64,000 bases of DNA from Combretum micranthum. Taxonomy: Eukaryota > Streptophyta > Magnoliopsida > Myrtales > Combretaceae. The stretch spans positions 59,901 to 123,900 of the forward strand of contig JAMXBD010003369.1 of assembly GCA_024138025.1 (NCBI GenBank), written 5' to 3'. The translations under genes and the position numbers were made by a program. Positions 33,928 to 46,209 of the stretch are shown one piece after another. The notes below the pieces were generated by a model. That model was not told the origin of the DNA and did no database searches. It was given only the letters and a program-made list of their open reading frames with translations. Each line of letters begins with the position of its first letter. Within the stretch, counting starts at the first letter, position 1.

Positions 33928-35827
33928 TGATTAATTGATTGATTAATAAAAAATAGATTGTTCTAATCCTTCCTTTCAATCAATATATAAGCAAGTATAT
34001 CTACCGTTTATAGCATAATTAATAAGAATAAAGTTGTCCCCACAAGGATAAAAAATCTATTAGTATTTACTTATCCTTCTATTATATACTCTAAAAACAT
34101 ATTGAAGATTAACTATTATTATTATAACTATGATTAATCCTTATTTTTATATTACTTCAAAACAGAACAACAACAAGATATAAAAATTTAATATTGTTCA
34201 ACTCATCTAAACAACACATTCCCCACAAGACTATTATTACAGTCAATTTCTAATGATAATATCAATGATCATTCATGCTTATTTAATCCATAAGATTCCT
34301 AAAATACATTAGTATCTTTTTGAATACTACTAATCATTAATCACTCAAATCTACCTATTATAATGTCTTTTAATTAGTAACAATTCAAGAATTGCATTAT
34401 TGATTTAATGAATCTTCATACAAATCACTTACAATAGAAGACTCTTGTGATTCTATTTCTAATAATCCAAACAAGCCTTTCTAATTATGCAACATCTATT
34501 CAAATATGCAACTTCTCAATTAACAAATATGAATTTAGACATAGAATCAATATTCCATACATATCAATCTATGAAACAATATAAAACACATAATTAGACT
34601 TAAAAAGCACATGAACTTTCGTTGAAATGCAATTAAGTACATAACATATAGTAATATATTGGGTTCTTGTTGTTTGAATGACAGATATCTGCTCCTCCAT
34701 TACAAAACTATCACAAACAATACACATCTCTTACAAAGAAGCACTATAATGAAAGGAATACACCTTAGAAGAACAATCTTGAATGATCTTCTTGATCAAA
34801 TTCTCTCTCTTGGATGCTCTGTTCTTGAAGACTCTATAAACTATGTTTCTAATGTAGGAAATTCATGATCTAATGAGTTTTTTTTTTTTTTTTTTGACCT
34901 CTACACACATATTTATACTTATCAAATGTCTAATAGATCCTTAAAATAAATATAAACTTAAGTTCCTAAGATATTTTTAAATTTTTTATTGAGTATTCAA
35001 AAAATACACAGAAAAGCACAGTCATCTTCATCCAATCGTGCATATTTCGAAAAGTTATAACTGCCATTCAGAACGAACATGGCATAAGCAGGAATAATGT
35101 ATCAAATCATGCTTATTACTATGTCTCTAATACTATTCTTTCACACAACAGCATGGCAAGAATACATGGGCTTCTAATACCCCGTGTTTCTCACCGATAT
35201 TATAATATACTTAAACCTAGAACTACACAGTAGAAACATCGGCTCTCGTATCATGTCGTGCTTCTTCTATTCATTTAATATTCAACTGCAATAATGGAAA
35301 CATGAATCCATTTCTTCTTAGCTCATTCATTTTTCAAGGAACACAACATAAACACGATTTAATGTAATTCCTCATGTATCCCTTTGATTTCTTTCTCTAA
35401 GGCGATGAAATCTAGATGTAAACACGGTGAGATCTAACACCACTATATTTAGTCGTGTTTCTCACTTTCTTCAATTCTTTAATTGCAAATCCATTTCCAA
35501 TAGAAACACGACACAAGTATGATAAAATATAATGGATCGTGCTTCTTTGTGGTCTTTATTTCTTCAAATTTGATTAATACACAACTTGAGCATGGATAAA
35601 ACATGGTCAATTCTATTTGATTGTGCTCTCCTTAATTCTTTGCCATTTTCTTCACTTTGATTTCCAATTTGTCATAACTTGATTAATTTTACTCCAAAAA
35701 TCTTTAATCATCATTCACCTTTCAAAAACAAAAAGTTGATTAAGTTAAGCACCAATTCTTAGTAATAATTTGTAAAAATATACATAATTTACCTATTAAT
35801 ATATATATATATTAAGACACGTATATT
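33928..35827 (-). repeat. 5' LTR of Athila A (last base displaced to 59467 by B)
   Basis: The LTR starts tgattaattgattg and runs to ...acacgtatatt, where B begins. The missing terminal bases reappear after B as atatc (59462-59466) plus a. A TATA-like TATAAATA on the minus strand lies near 34908-34916. Seven or so CACGA/TCGTG units occupy 35055-35640. Confidence 0.8.
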
Positions 35828-37166
35828 TGATGCATTGGATCTTTAAGTTTCAAATCTCATTAATTCTAGACCTACACAAGGCCGTGTACCTATCGTGTAA
35901 TATAAAAAATAACTCGGATATCATCCTAGGGATCTATGTGAAACTACCCATTAACTATTATCTAGCCAAATCAATTGTGAGATAAATACCGAACTTTCTA
36001 CTAATTCTAATTAAAAGCAAGCCCAAAAACCTCAAATGAAAGATATGCACAAATTTCTCAAGATAATCAATTCATAAACAATGCCTTTAGTTTTGATCAA
36101 CCTTAGCCTCCTTCATCTTTAAAGATAGATTCAATTGAATGAAACTTGATCTTGAACTATCGGATCTCTCAAATAGATTAATTACTCTCTTCAAGTTAAT
36201 TAACCCTTAACCCTAATTGCAAAAGTGGGATTTCTCCCTTCACAATTATCAAATTAGAATAGCATGAAGATTATGAACCCTAATTGATAAGAAGTTGGAA
36301 AAACCCTATTTTTAGGTGGATTACATAACTTCTTTGCCCATGAGAGATCAAACCCATTAATTGAAATCTTCTTTTAAATTAACAAGAATCAAGTTTGTAA
36401 TAACTTAGGCCTAAAATCATCACAAACAACAATATAAATCATGAAGCAAACTCAAAGTCAAAAGTTCATTCAATTAATAAACAAGTCAATACATGAAGGC
36501 TAGGGTTTCTCAAAACCTAAGGCATACACAACTATTCTTCCATGAAGAGATTAACAACAACAATAAATACAATGAAAGAAAGAGAAAAGATCATGATGAT
36601 AAAACCCTTTTGTAGAAGTGATTGTTGTGAATCTCCAAGTTGTAGCATGAATTCTTCTTCAAAAAGCTCTCCATAATGCGTTATAGGGTTTTTGGATGGA
36701 AAATACAAGTGAATGAAATCTGTTCTTTCAAGACAGGATACGGGTATATATATATATATATATATATATTAGTATGTACACGATCCGTATACGTCGAGAT
36801 AGTGTACTCATTAACTTCACGCGTTTTTCCTTTTCTGGCACATGTACAAGACCTATTGTATATAACTGGTATATGTGGGGTCGTGTATCTTGGAACTACG
36901 AATTTTTCTTTAATTTTTCTCCTCTAAAAGTACATTAGTAGTATAAAAACACTAACTTATGGCCAGCAACTCCACAAAAGGCTCCAAACTCTCCAAAATC
37001 TTGGCTTCTTTCATTAATAAACCTTTGAAAAGCCTAATTGTTCTATGATTGTCCTTGAAACAGAAAATTAGTTCAATAATAATCCTTTTCTTCAATAGAT
37101 CCATTAAATAGCATATGAAATATGCTCAATAACGCACCAATAATAAGGGTCTTAGGACATTTATCA
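35828..37166 (-). repeat. 3' LTR of Athila B (1339 bp)
   Basis: It aligns with 58100-59461 throughout with modest divergence. It carries a TA microsatellite at 36745-36769 and tacacg/cgtgta words at 36770-36890. Confidence 0.9.
36745..36769. repeat. TA microsatellite in Athila B LTR
   Basis: The (TA)n run has a counterpart of different length in the other LTR (59034-59055). On the minus strand TATATATACCC may serve as the TATA box of B. Confidence 0.85.
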
Positions 37167-37181
37167 CGCTTCCCCACTCTC
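37167..37181 (-). other. Polypurine tract of Athila B
   Basis: In element sense GAGAGTGGGGAAGCG precedes the LTR start TGATAAATG. Confidence 0.75.
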
Positions 37182-37941
37182 AAACATTTGTTTTTCCTCA
37201 AGTAAACAATTAAGGACAATTAAGATCTATCATCAAATATACTAAAAAAAAAAATTCCACAAAAATGAGGTTCACATAGTATTCATTAATTCTGTCAGAT
37301 CATAGTGACTCTGTCACGCCCCGTAGGGTATCCTAAACGTAACAGTCCGCCACATACTAAGTAAGACTCTCGAGTTCCCTAACCGGGCCTTCGGGTCTTA
37401 AGTAGATGTAAAGCGTTCCCTTACGACAATAGAATACTTCAACAAATGGAGTTTAACAGTTTAACAAGGCATTCATTAGCCATAGATAATAAATCAAAAC
37501 GCATAAATCTTTAAGGTTTACAAAATCTAAGGGGCATTCCCCCGCAAAAGAATAACAGTCTATTACAGTCATCCAGAGTCCTTAGTTTCCAATGGAAGTC
37601 TATACAAAAGAAATGAATCAAACTTCTATGGGAAACTCCTATCTCCGGTACCTGCGATGTGGCTTGCCTTGGCCTAAGCCATATAAACTCATGCTGCAAA
37701 AGATAAACACTATCGGGGCGTAAGCTAACTAGCTTAGTGAGTAATACTTCCATAACGCAATTAATACAATCATTCAAACAAGTATTATTCAAGCAAGTGC
37801 ATGCACCATATAAATGAACATCAAACATATGACCAACCGGAAATCATATGTGGATGGACTTGCGCCCTCCATCCCGGGTTAGCAGATTAACGAATCCTGC
37901 GGTACGACGCCGTTTAAGCTCACGGTCAACTGATTAAAAGC

Positions 37942-38025
37942 TCGTTTTATGGATCACGATTAACCTCACATTCGTTTTATGGATCACGATTAACCTCACA
38001 TTCGTTTTATGGGTCACGAAAAACC
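37942..38025. repeat. 30-bp tandem repeat in G2 LTR, about 2.8 copies
   Basis: The unit starts tcgttttatggatcacg and ends acctcacat. Two full copies and a partial third follow each other. The same array is at 48125-48208 in the other LTR. Confidence 0.9.
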
Positions 38026-40022
38026 AACCAATGCAAATGCTCCAACCCCATTGTGACATGAATGAACTCAGTTATAGTCGGAGTCGAATAGTCATTAATT
38101 CGATTCTTTTAAGTGACCAACAAGTATTCGCAGACATTCATCATAATTCTAGTAAAACAATCAATCTTAACACCCGGTTTCGATATGCCTTAAGTCCATT
38201 TCACATATCAACAATTCACAACATAAATAATTCCCACATACCCCATCATGCTTGTACAATTCTTTTATCTTTGCCTACATCACTAGTGCCACTACATTAC
38301 ATTCACAAGCATTAATTGAGAGTGGAAGTAACTCACTCGGCCATGGGTCACCAAACTCCTTAATAGTAATAATCGGGTGGTAGAGAGTCGTCCTGCTCGG
38401 AATCACCTACCAATCAAGAATAATCCCTATGAGATTCTCACCATGTAATTAAATCAAACTATACATCTAGACTAGTTGAATTCGGATTTCTCGCTATATT
38501 TGGAAGTTCCGACTTAAAACGGCCATAACTTGGTCATTTTAACTCGGAATTTCGCAAACTTTATATCGATCTTCATCTACTTCGAAAGATCTATCTAATT
38601 CAAGTATTAAATCCAAGTTTTGAAAATATAGGGTCACGGAACAGTGGGATCAGTTCTGTCCGCAATTGATCCAACTTTGAAAATGTGCTTTGCTTTTGAT
38701 AAGAAATGTTCCTAGTTAGTGATTTGCATGAATGATTTAGGAATGAACTACAATGTGTATGCTATGTAATGAACTCCATTGTGCATGGTCATGATGATTT
38801 TTGTAGTAATAAACTTTTAGGAATCCTAAGTGTTGGGGAAAGTTTCATAAAGGCTAATTCTAAGAAGTTATTCTCCCACATTATACTCCTTAGGGTTTCT
38901 TTGGTTTTTAATCTTGTAATCTACTTATTATTTAACTAAAATAGGTTCTCAAAGTCTATAATAGTCATGGCCTCCATTCATGCACAAAAATTCACATTTT
39001 TCATTTGGTAAACATGTTTTCAAATAAGCTATTTGTAAAATCCGAATTTTCCAAATTTTCTTTTCTTACATTTTTCTTAAGGGAAATCTAGTCTAATGCA
39101 TTAAAAATTGGGGCTTCAATGTATACATTATCTAAGGACTTCATTTAGCTTATAAAACATCATTTTAGACTTAAATACTAAGTGTTTATTTAGGCATCAC
39201 ACAAAGTTACGAATTTGACTTCACAATCAAAGTCAACACTTTCACTTCTAACTTCACCTCTTGTTTTTCTTATTTTTATGCCTAACTCATCTAAACTCAT
39301 GAAAATAATTCCTTCAACATGTCTATTACACATACCCTTCATTTTTCTTATGAAATATAAGTTTAAAAATGATTTTGGAGGTCTTTAGGGTAGGGTTTCC
39401 ATTTCATCCGAATTTTCAACTTTCCATATATAACAAAGTCTTTCCTTTTTCAATGGTCTTGCCTTCTACATGTCAAGATATACTATCTATCATCACTATA
39501 TATGAACAAGACTACATTTTTGTGGTCATCAATGCATGAAAATGAAAATAGCTCTATGATCATACATGTAAATGACAATGTGGCTAGCTAAACTTTAGAT
39601 CTACTAAGTATGATGCATAATATCATGGATCTCATGACATGAATAACAATATATATGCAAGATCACTACTTTACATGCATGAACAAGGTGAGATCTTAAC
39701 ATAAGCTCATCTAAACACTAGATCCATGTCTTGTGATGGCTTGATATTCTTGTTTATGTGTTTTCATGTCCCTAGCATGAGCTCATTGGGATTAAATGAG
39801 AAAACACACAAGACATAGCTTTGCCATTACAAGGATTGGAAGGAACAAAGCTTAAATACACATACCAATAGAGTCTTGAAGTGAAAAAGAGAAGAAGCAA
39901 AGTTGGAAAGTGAGGATGGGGAGAGGAAGAAGCTCACGGCACAAAAGGGAAAAAGAAGAGAGTTTTTCTCTTTTTCAAAAGTTCAAATGAGAAGAAAATG
40001 AAGAGAGAGAGAGAACATTTAG

Positions 40023-40030
40023 TATATATA
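40023..40030 (-). promoter_or_regulatory. TATA box, G2 3' LTR
   Basis: The minus strand reads CCTTAGTATATATACT, followed by a CT-rich stretch. The copy in the 5' LTR is at 50211-50218. Confidence 0.5.
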
Positions 40031-40711
40031 CTAAGGAATTAGGGTTTAGTTAATAAAAATGAAGTAAAAATAATACAATTGAGGGGGAAATAAGGGAGGG
40101 GCGCCGGCCACTTCATGCATGGAGTGTGTGTGTGTTTAAAATTTGATTTTTTTGTAATTTAGTAAATGAAAATGTAATAAATGTAATAATTATTAGAGAC
40201 AAATTTTCTTGGAAAAGAAAATTGAAATGAGTAGTTGTAAGGATGTAAGAATAGGGTATGGGTAGTGTGTAGTGTAGGTTGTACTTGTGAATAGTAGACA
40301 AGACATCTACTTTACCGGTTGTTCCGAAAACACGGGAAAAGCTATAACTGTAATCTTTATAGCTCGGAAAATTATGAAATTGATATTTTTGGAATCCTTA
40401 TAAAATTACGGTTCTAATGAATATTCCGGAATATTTTTCTGAATCCGTGGCCCGGGGCACGCTTTTCCGTAATTGGGCTCGGGAAGGCCCGGAATTGAAA
40501 AATTCCCGAATTTAAAACTTTCAAAGGTTTGAAATGTACTTTGGAACAACAATTCAAATTCATTTACTCCAATATTTATTTTACTATGAAACCGAAGGAA
40601 AGCCGGATTTAGGGTTCCTAGGCTCTCATTACTAAACTCAATCTGATCGGATTAGGGTTTCGTTTCCCAACTCCTGGGGTTTTCTAGCTACTGAGAATTC
40701 CGGGGTTTACA

Positions 40712-40728
40712 ACCTCCCCACCTTAAAT
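40712..40728 (-). other. Polypurine tract of G2
   Basis: In element sense ATTTAAGGTGGGGAGGT directly precedes the LTR start TGTAAACCCC. Confidence 0.8.
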
Positions 40729-40740
40729 AAAGTTTTGTCC

Positions 40741-43700
40741 TCAAAACGGAACTGACGTACCTTGTCCTTCAAATATCTCGGGGTACTTTCTCCGGATTTC
40801 ATCCTCCGCTTCCCAGGTTGCTCTTCAAAGCATGATTCCTCCATAATACTTTCACGTAGTGAATGTCTTTGTTTCGTAGCTTTGAGTTTTCTTATCCAAT
40901 ATCTTTACTGGGTGTTCTTCATAGTCAGGTTTTCCTCAACTGGATTGGCTCCAATTCCAGAATCCTCTCTGGGTCGGCCACATATCTCCTCAAACTGACA
41001 CATGAACACATTGTGAATCCCGGACAAATTAGGTGGTAGGGCTAGCCGATACGCCAGGCTCCGACTCTTTCTAAATCTCAAAAGGTCCAATGTATCTCGG
41101 GCTTAATTTCCCTTGGTACGCATCCTCTTGATACTTTTGATCGGGTTTATCTTCAGGTACACATGATCACCCACTTTAAATTCAAGCTCCCGTCTTTTCA
41201 AGTCTGCCCAGCTCTTTTGTCGATCCTGGGCTTCCTTCATCTTCCGCTGAATCAACCTCACTTATCTGCGGCTTCCTGTACCAATTCCGGCCCAATTGCT
41301 ACCTTTTCCACCTCATCCCAAAACAAAGGGGACCTACATCGCCGTCCATATAAGCTTCATACGGGGCATCTGGATAGTGGAGTGATAGCTGTTATTATAG
41401 GCAAACTCGATTAGGTGAACATGATATCCCAACTCCCTTTGAATTCCAGGGCACATGCCCTTAACATATCTTCTAGGGTTTGGATCGTCCGCTCAGACTG
41501 TCCGTCGGTCTGGGGATGGTAAGCCGTACTGAAATGTAGTACCCAAGCTCTTCTGCAAGCTTCCAAAACTTGGACACAAATCTCGGGTCTCTATCAGATG
41601 ATCCCTGCAGGTATGCCATGTAATCTTACGATCTCTCTGATGTAATCTTGGCTAACTTTCCATTGAATAGGTCATATTTATGGGTAGGAAATGCGCCGAC
41701 TTAGTTAACCGATCCACTATTACCCATATTGCATCACAACCCGATGGAGTCTTGGGAAGCCACAAACAAAATCCATGGATATTTGATCCCACTTCCATTC
41801 AGGAATAGGTAAGGGCTTTAGCATTCCGCCCGGTCTCTGGTGTCTACCTTCACTTGTTGGCATACTGTGCACTTCATTACATAATCTGCCACATCTCGCT
41901 TCATCCCATTCCACCAATAGCAACTTTCAAATCTGGTACATTTTGGTGCCTCCCGGATGCATGGTATACCCGGAGTTATGTGCTTCACCCATTATCTCCT
42001 TCTTCAACTCCTCATCCTCTGGTACGCACAGCCTTCCGTTCATCCGGATCACGTCTTCCTCATCCACGGCAAAGTCAAGGTATTTCCCCGCTTGGGTTTC
42101 CCTTTTTATCCTTTGTATCACCTCGTCGTACCTCTGTGCTTCTTTGATTCTTTCCACGAGGGTTGGTTCCAGCACCAAGTTAGATATCTCCAGCTCAGCA
42201 CTTTGATCTGTGAACTCGATCCTTAACTTCTCAAATTCCTTAATCAACTCCTTCTGGCTTGTAATCAAAGCGGCTACCTCTCCATGATTCTTCCGACTTA
42301 GGGCGTCTGCGACTGCATTCACTCTTCCTGGACAGTAATTTATCCCAGGTCATAATCTTTTATTAATTCCAACCACCTCCTTTGCCGCATGTTCAACTCC
42401 TTCTGTGTGAACAGGTATTTAAGGCTTTTATGATCGTGTATATCTCACACCGTTGTCCATACAGATAATGTCGCCATAACTTCAAGGCAAAGACAACTGC
42501 AGCTAGCTCCAAGTCATGCGTAGGGTAGTTCTGCTCATGCGGTCTCAATTGCCGAGAAGCATACGCAATGACCTTCCGTTCTTGCATCAAGACGCATCCA
42601 AGACCATTTCTCGAAGCATCACTATGTACCGTGTAAGACTTTTCCGGATCTGGTAAAACCAAAATCGGTGCCGAGACCAGTCGTCGCTTTAGTTCCTGGA
42701 AACTTTGTTCTCTCTTGTCTGTCCAAATGAATTTTTCGTTCTTTTGAGTCAATTGAGTCAACGGCTTAGCTATCTTTGAAAAATCCTTCACAAATTTGCG
42801 ATAATAGCCAGCCAATCCCAAGAAACTCCTCACTTCAGTAACGGTTTGTGGTGGCTTCCAATCCACTATTGCTTTGATCTTTTCGGGATCAACTGATATT
42901 CCATCACCCGTTACCACATGTCCGAGGAAGGATATCCGGTCTAACCAAAAGTCACACTTGGACAGCTTAGCGTACAGCTTGTTATCTCGTAAGGTTTGCA
43001 ATGCCAAACGGAGATGCTCCTCATGTTGCTCCTGGTCTTTGAATATATGAGGATGTCGTCTATAAAGACTATACACATTTATCCAAAAGCGGCTTATAGA
43101 CTCTATTCATTAAGTCCATAATGCAGCCGGTGCATTAGTCAGTCCAAATGACATTACCAAAAACTCGTAGTGCCCATAACGAGTACGAAAAGCTGTCTTA
43201 GGCACATCCTCAGGCTTAATCCTTAGCTGATGATACCCCGAACGTAAGTCAATACGTGAGAACACACAAGCTCCTTGTAGCTGGTCAAATAAATCGTCGA
43301 TTCTTGGTAAGGGATATCGGTTTTTGACAGTCACCTTATTCAATTCCCGGTAGTCTATACACAACCTCATCGATCCGTCCTTCTTCTTCACAAACAAAAC
43401 GGGTGCGCCCCATGGCGATACACTTGGTCTTATAAATTTCTGGTCCAGGAGCTCTTGTAACTGCGTCTTTAGCTCTTTCAACTCAGCCGGTGCCATCCGG
43501 TATGGCGCTTTAGATATTGGTTCGGTATTTGGAGCCAACACAATCTCAAAGTCGATCTCTCTCCTTGGCGGTAATCCCGGCAAAATTTCTGGGAACACAT
43601 CCAAGTATTCATTCACCACTGGAATATTCTTTTCCTCACGGTTTTCCCCTTCATCCAAGACGTCCTCAATTGGTATCATTTCCTCATCCTCCATCATCAG

Positions 43701-44094
43701 CTCGAATGAGCTTAGATCAATCCTTCTTGGGACTAAGGCCTCTCCCATAAATTCTACTTTTGCTCCCGATTGATCATAAAAACATACAGTCCTCTTTTGG
43801 CAATCCACTATTGCCTTTACTTTACTTAACCAATTCATCCCGAGGATAACTTCGTATTTATTCATTTCCAACAATTAGATCACTTTTGGAGTGGTGATCA
43901 TGGATTTCCAATGGACAGTCTTTTATTAGATCTCGGGTTGACACCACTCCCCGTGGGGGTCTTAATCCTCAAGCTAACCATGGTTGTGGCTATGGGCAAT
44001 CCGAGTCGGGTTGCCAAACTATTTGTGATGAACGAGTGGGTCGCTCCCGTGTCAAACAAGGCATAGGCTTCCACGTTATTTACTTGTATATGTC
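40741..44094 (-). pseudogene. pol: G2 pol (protease, RT, RNase H, integrase, chromodomain), with frameshifts
   Basis: The minus-strand order is as follows. Protease has ALFDTGATHSFI (catalytic DTG intact) at 43898-44094. RT at 43.1-43.9 kb has [16 protein letters not shown] and [14 protein letters not shown], with the catalytic FIDDILIY at about 43044-43070. RT thumb and RNase H at 42393-43076 include [13 protein letters not shown] and [11 protein letters not shown]. The linker and integrase zinc finger are at 41720-42322, with HQRPGGMLKPLPIPEWKWD leading to the core. The chromodomain is near 40741-40920 (IHYVKVLWRNH, ATWEAEDEIRRKYP), with a stop at 40741-40743. Single-base losses break the frame after NAPAA, after FIDDILIY and in YTDHKSL. 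The length fits about 1118 codons if open. Confidence 0.9.
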
Positions 44095-44253
44095 CTGAGG
44101 TCACAAACACCCATCACATATGAACCTTAAATACTCGTAAGGCTATCCATAAAGGGTCTCTACTTCCAGCTTTCCATAATATATACAATTTCATTTAAAC
44201 AGCAATCAATTTAAACAACTTAATTTCAACTTAGGAGGGTTTCTGTTACTAAC
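44095..44253 (-). other. Candidate spliceosomal intron between gag and pol in G2
   Basis: On the minus strand ...CTGGTGACAG|GTTAGTAAC ends gag, and TGTGACCTCAG|GACATATAC opens the protease. Splicing gives an in-frame Gag-protease join at LVTG/HIQV. The gag stop TAG lies inside the donor-like motif. The segment has stops in all relevant frames, so readthrough would not reach pol. G1 shows the same boundaries. Confidence 0.55.
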
Positions 44254-45640
44254 CTGTCACCAGGCCACCATCAGAACTCTCGCTTGGATCCAAAGCTGCC
44301 AACTCTACGTCCTCATCTTCGTCTTCTTCCACCATCCATTGGCCTTCTAAATTGTACAGCCTCATCCCGTGCATCGCGGAAGCTGCTCGACTTCCGCTCT
44401 TGTTACCAGACCTCAAGGGGTTAGCATTGCTCGAGGCTCCGAAGGGTCGGGTGGTCACACTCTTTCGCTGTGAACACTCGGAAGCTAAGTGCCCTTTCTC
44501 TTTGCAAATAAAGCAAGTTACTGCCAGCTTCTTTGGGCATGTAAAAACCATGTGGCCAGCATCGCCACAAAAATAGCACTTGTTCTCAACTGCGGGCATT
44601 GCCTAGGTGCATGTGTCCCTTACATTTCCAACATGTGACGTTGGCTTTGAATTGGGTTGGCTTGCTGCTAGACTCCTCTTTAAACCCTTGGTACGGCCTA
44701 TACCGTTTACCCTTGAATCCTGAGCTCGAGGCATCAAACGGCCTCTTCCCGAATACTCTCTTTTCGGGCTCCTGATACTTTCTTTTCCTAGCCCCTTCAA
44801 TGACTCGAGCCTTTTCTACCATCTCGGGATAGGTTCTTACTCCAAACTCTTCTAGCTTGATTCGTAGTTTCGTCCAAGCCTCCCAGAAATACCTGCTTCT
44901 TTAATTCCTCACTATCCCTGAAAGATTCAGGGGCATATTGCAGCAGGTGAACAAATTCAGTTCATATTGCTCTACCGTTCTCCCTTTCTGCTTTACATGA
45001 AGGAAGTCCGCACTATACTTCACCCTCAAGCTAGAGGGAAAGTAATTATTCAAGAATTCCCGGCGGAAGGTTTCCCAGGTGGCCGGGGAGGTCAAATTCC
45101 TTCTCTTGGAGTCCCACCAGACTCGAGCATTGTATCTTAACATGTACGTCCCATATTCTAGCTGCAAGTAAGGTGGAATCTCGTATGCAGCAAAAGAACG
45201 TTCCACTTGGGCCAGCCAATCCTCAGCTTCATCCGGCTTACCGAATGCCCCATCAAAGTACCTGTTGCTCTTAATGAAGTCCGGTAAAGAGCTTCGGTGG
45301 GGTCTCCTGTATGGCGGGGGTGGCGGCAACCGCACATTATAGGAGTGCTCCTCCTGTGGAGCAGGTGCTTCCGCAGTCATTTCCCGATGATCTGCGGGCG
45401 GCGGATGTGGTGCTGAATCCCGAGCACTCTGACTTGGGTGGGTTCTGCACTGGATTCTGATTCTGGATAAAGGTGTTCAGGAGATTGGCCAACTGCCCAA
45501 TCGCGTTTAGCACATCGCCCTGTTGGTTTTGGGGCGCTACTCCTTGGGGGTCAGGTTGCTGTATAGCCGGTTGATCGGCTTCATTAGGGTTAGACCCTTG
45601 TCCTTGGTTCCGAGTTCGTCGGTTTCGTCTGCTTACACAA
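44249..45640 (-). pseudogene. gag: G2 gag (capsid/nucleocapsid), with frameshifts
   Basis: The reading begins near 45640 (RRNRRTRNQGQG, then Gln/Asn-rich); no clear ATG is left at the start. The capsid at 44901-45380 has FDGAFGKPDEAEDWLAQVER, YMLRYNARVWWDSKRR and FRREFLNNYFPSSLR, followed by VEQYE. Next comes a basic linker (44586-44822). The three knuckles are one broken by a lost G (CWKCKG...), then CYFCGDAGHMVFTC and CFICKEKGHLASEC. SAMHGMRLYNLEGQ and an acidic tail ending GGLVTG finish it. The stop TAG at 44249-44251 lies in the donor-like GTTAGT. Gag would build the cytoplasmic particle and package element RNA. Confidence 0.88.
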
Positions 45641-46209
45641 TGTTTAATGGAGTTTTAGCATATATAGGGTTTTTAGGTTTCAAAGGAATAAGGTTAACAA
45701 GCTCAGAAGTTGCAAAATCTGAATTTAAACTCAGAAGGAAAAAGAGTACATAACTCCATAAAGTCATAAGATGAGTCAAAATATCAATCCATAAAAGAAA
45801 TAAGGAATAATTAAAAGAACCATAAGGGAAATAGAGAATCCACACATATGTAACTAATTGATATTCACAAACATAATGCGAATGAGTGATGCTTATGCAA
45901 TCTATATGCAGTTAATGTTCTCTTATGTATCAAGACTAGAATGCGTGCTTTTCACAATCCATTTCTTTAAAACAAAAGTGATCCTTTTCATTTCTTTAGC
46001 GAGCCATACAAATATTACATCAACTTTTAGTTCCCAAAATTTGGCTAGCTAAGCTTCCTTCCTATTCTAATCAATTTCCCTATTCCCGAAAACATGACAA
46101 AATACAGGGAAAAAGAACAACAAAACACTAACTATCCTGAAATCCTAAGGCAATTTGGCATCCCGCATTGCCTACTACAAAATAAGAAAATCAGGATTCC
46201 GCTTGGACT
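45641..46209 (-). other. Spacer between leader ORF and gag in G2
   Basis: No protein-like reading was seen on the minus strand, and the stretch is AT-rich compared with the flanking ORFs. It may be untranslated leader. Confidence 0.5.

Larger units (their letters stand above)
37312..40711 (-). repeat. 3' LTR of G2 (3400 bp)
   Basis: It begins tgtcacgccccgtaggg and ends ccggggtttaca. It matches 47490-50909 almost base for base. Confidence 0.96.

Noticed and set aside
34659..34868. 69-residue plus-strand ORF in the A LTR
   Set aside because: The matching segment of the other LTR (3545-3616 plus 7724-7880) is split and not conserved as a frame. It is LTR sequence.
36676..36927. 83-residue ORF with an Ile/Tyr run
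   Set aside because: The run is the TA microsatellite of the Athila B LTR read in frame; the rest is LTR.
37511..37828. 105-residue minus-strand ORF also found at 47691-47957
   Set aside because: It is duplicated only because it lies in both G2 LTRs; it has no start context, no homology that I recognise and a TSD-bounded LTR around it.
41943..42226. Plus-strand ORFs opposite G2 integrase and RNase H
   Set aside because: They are shadows of the strongly coding minus strand.
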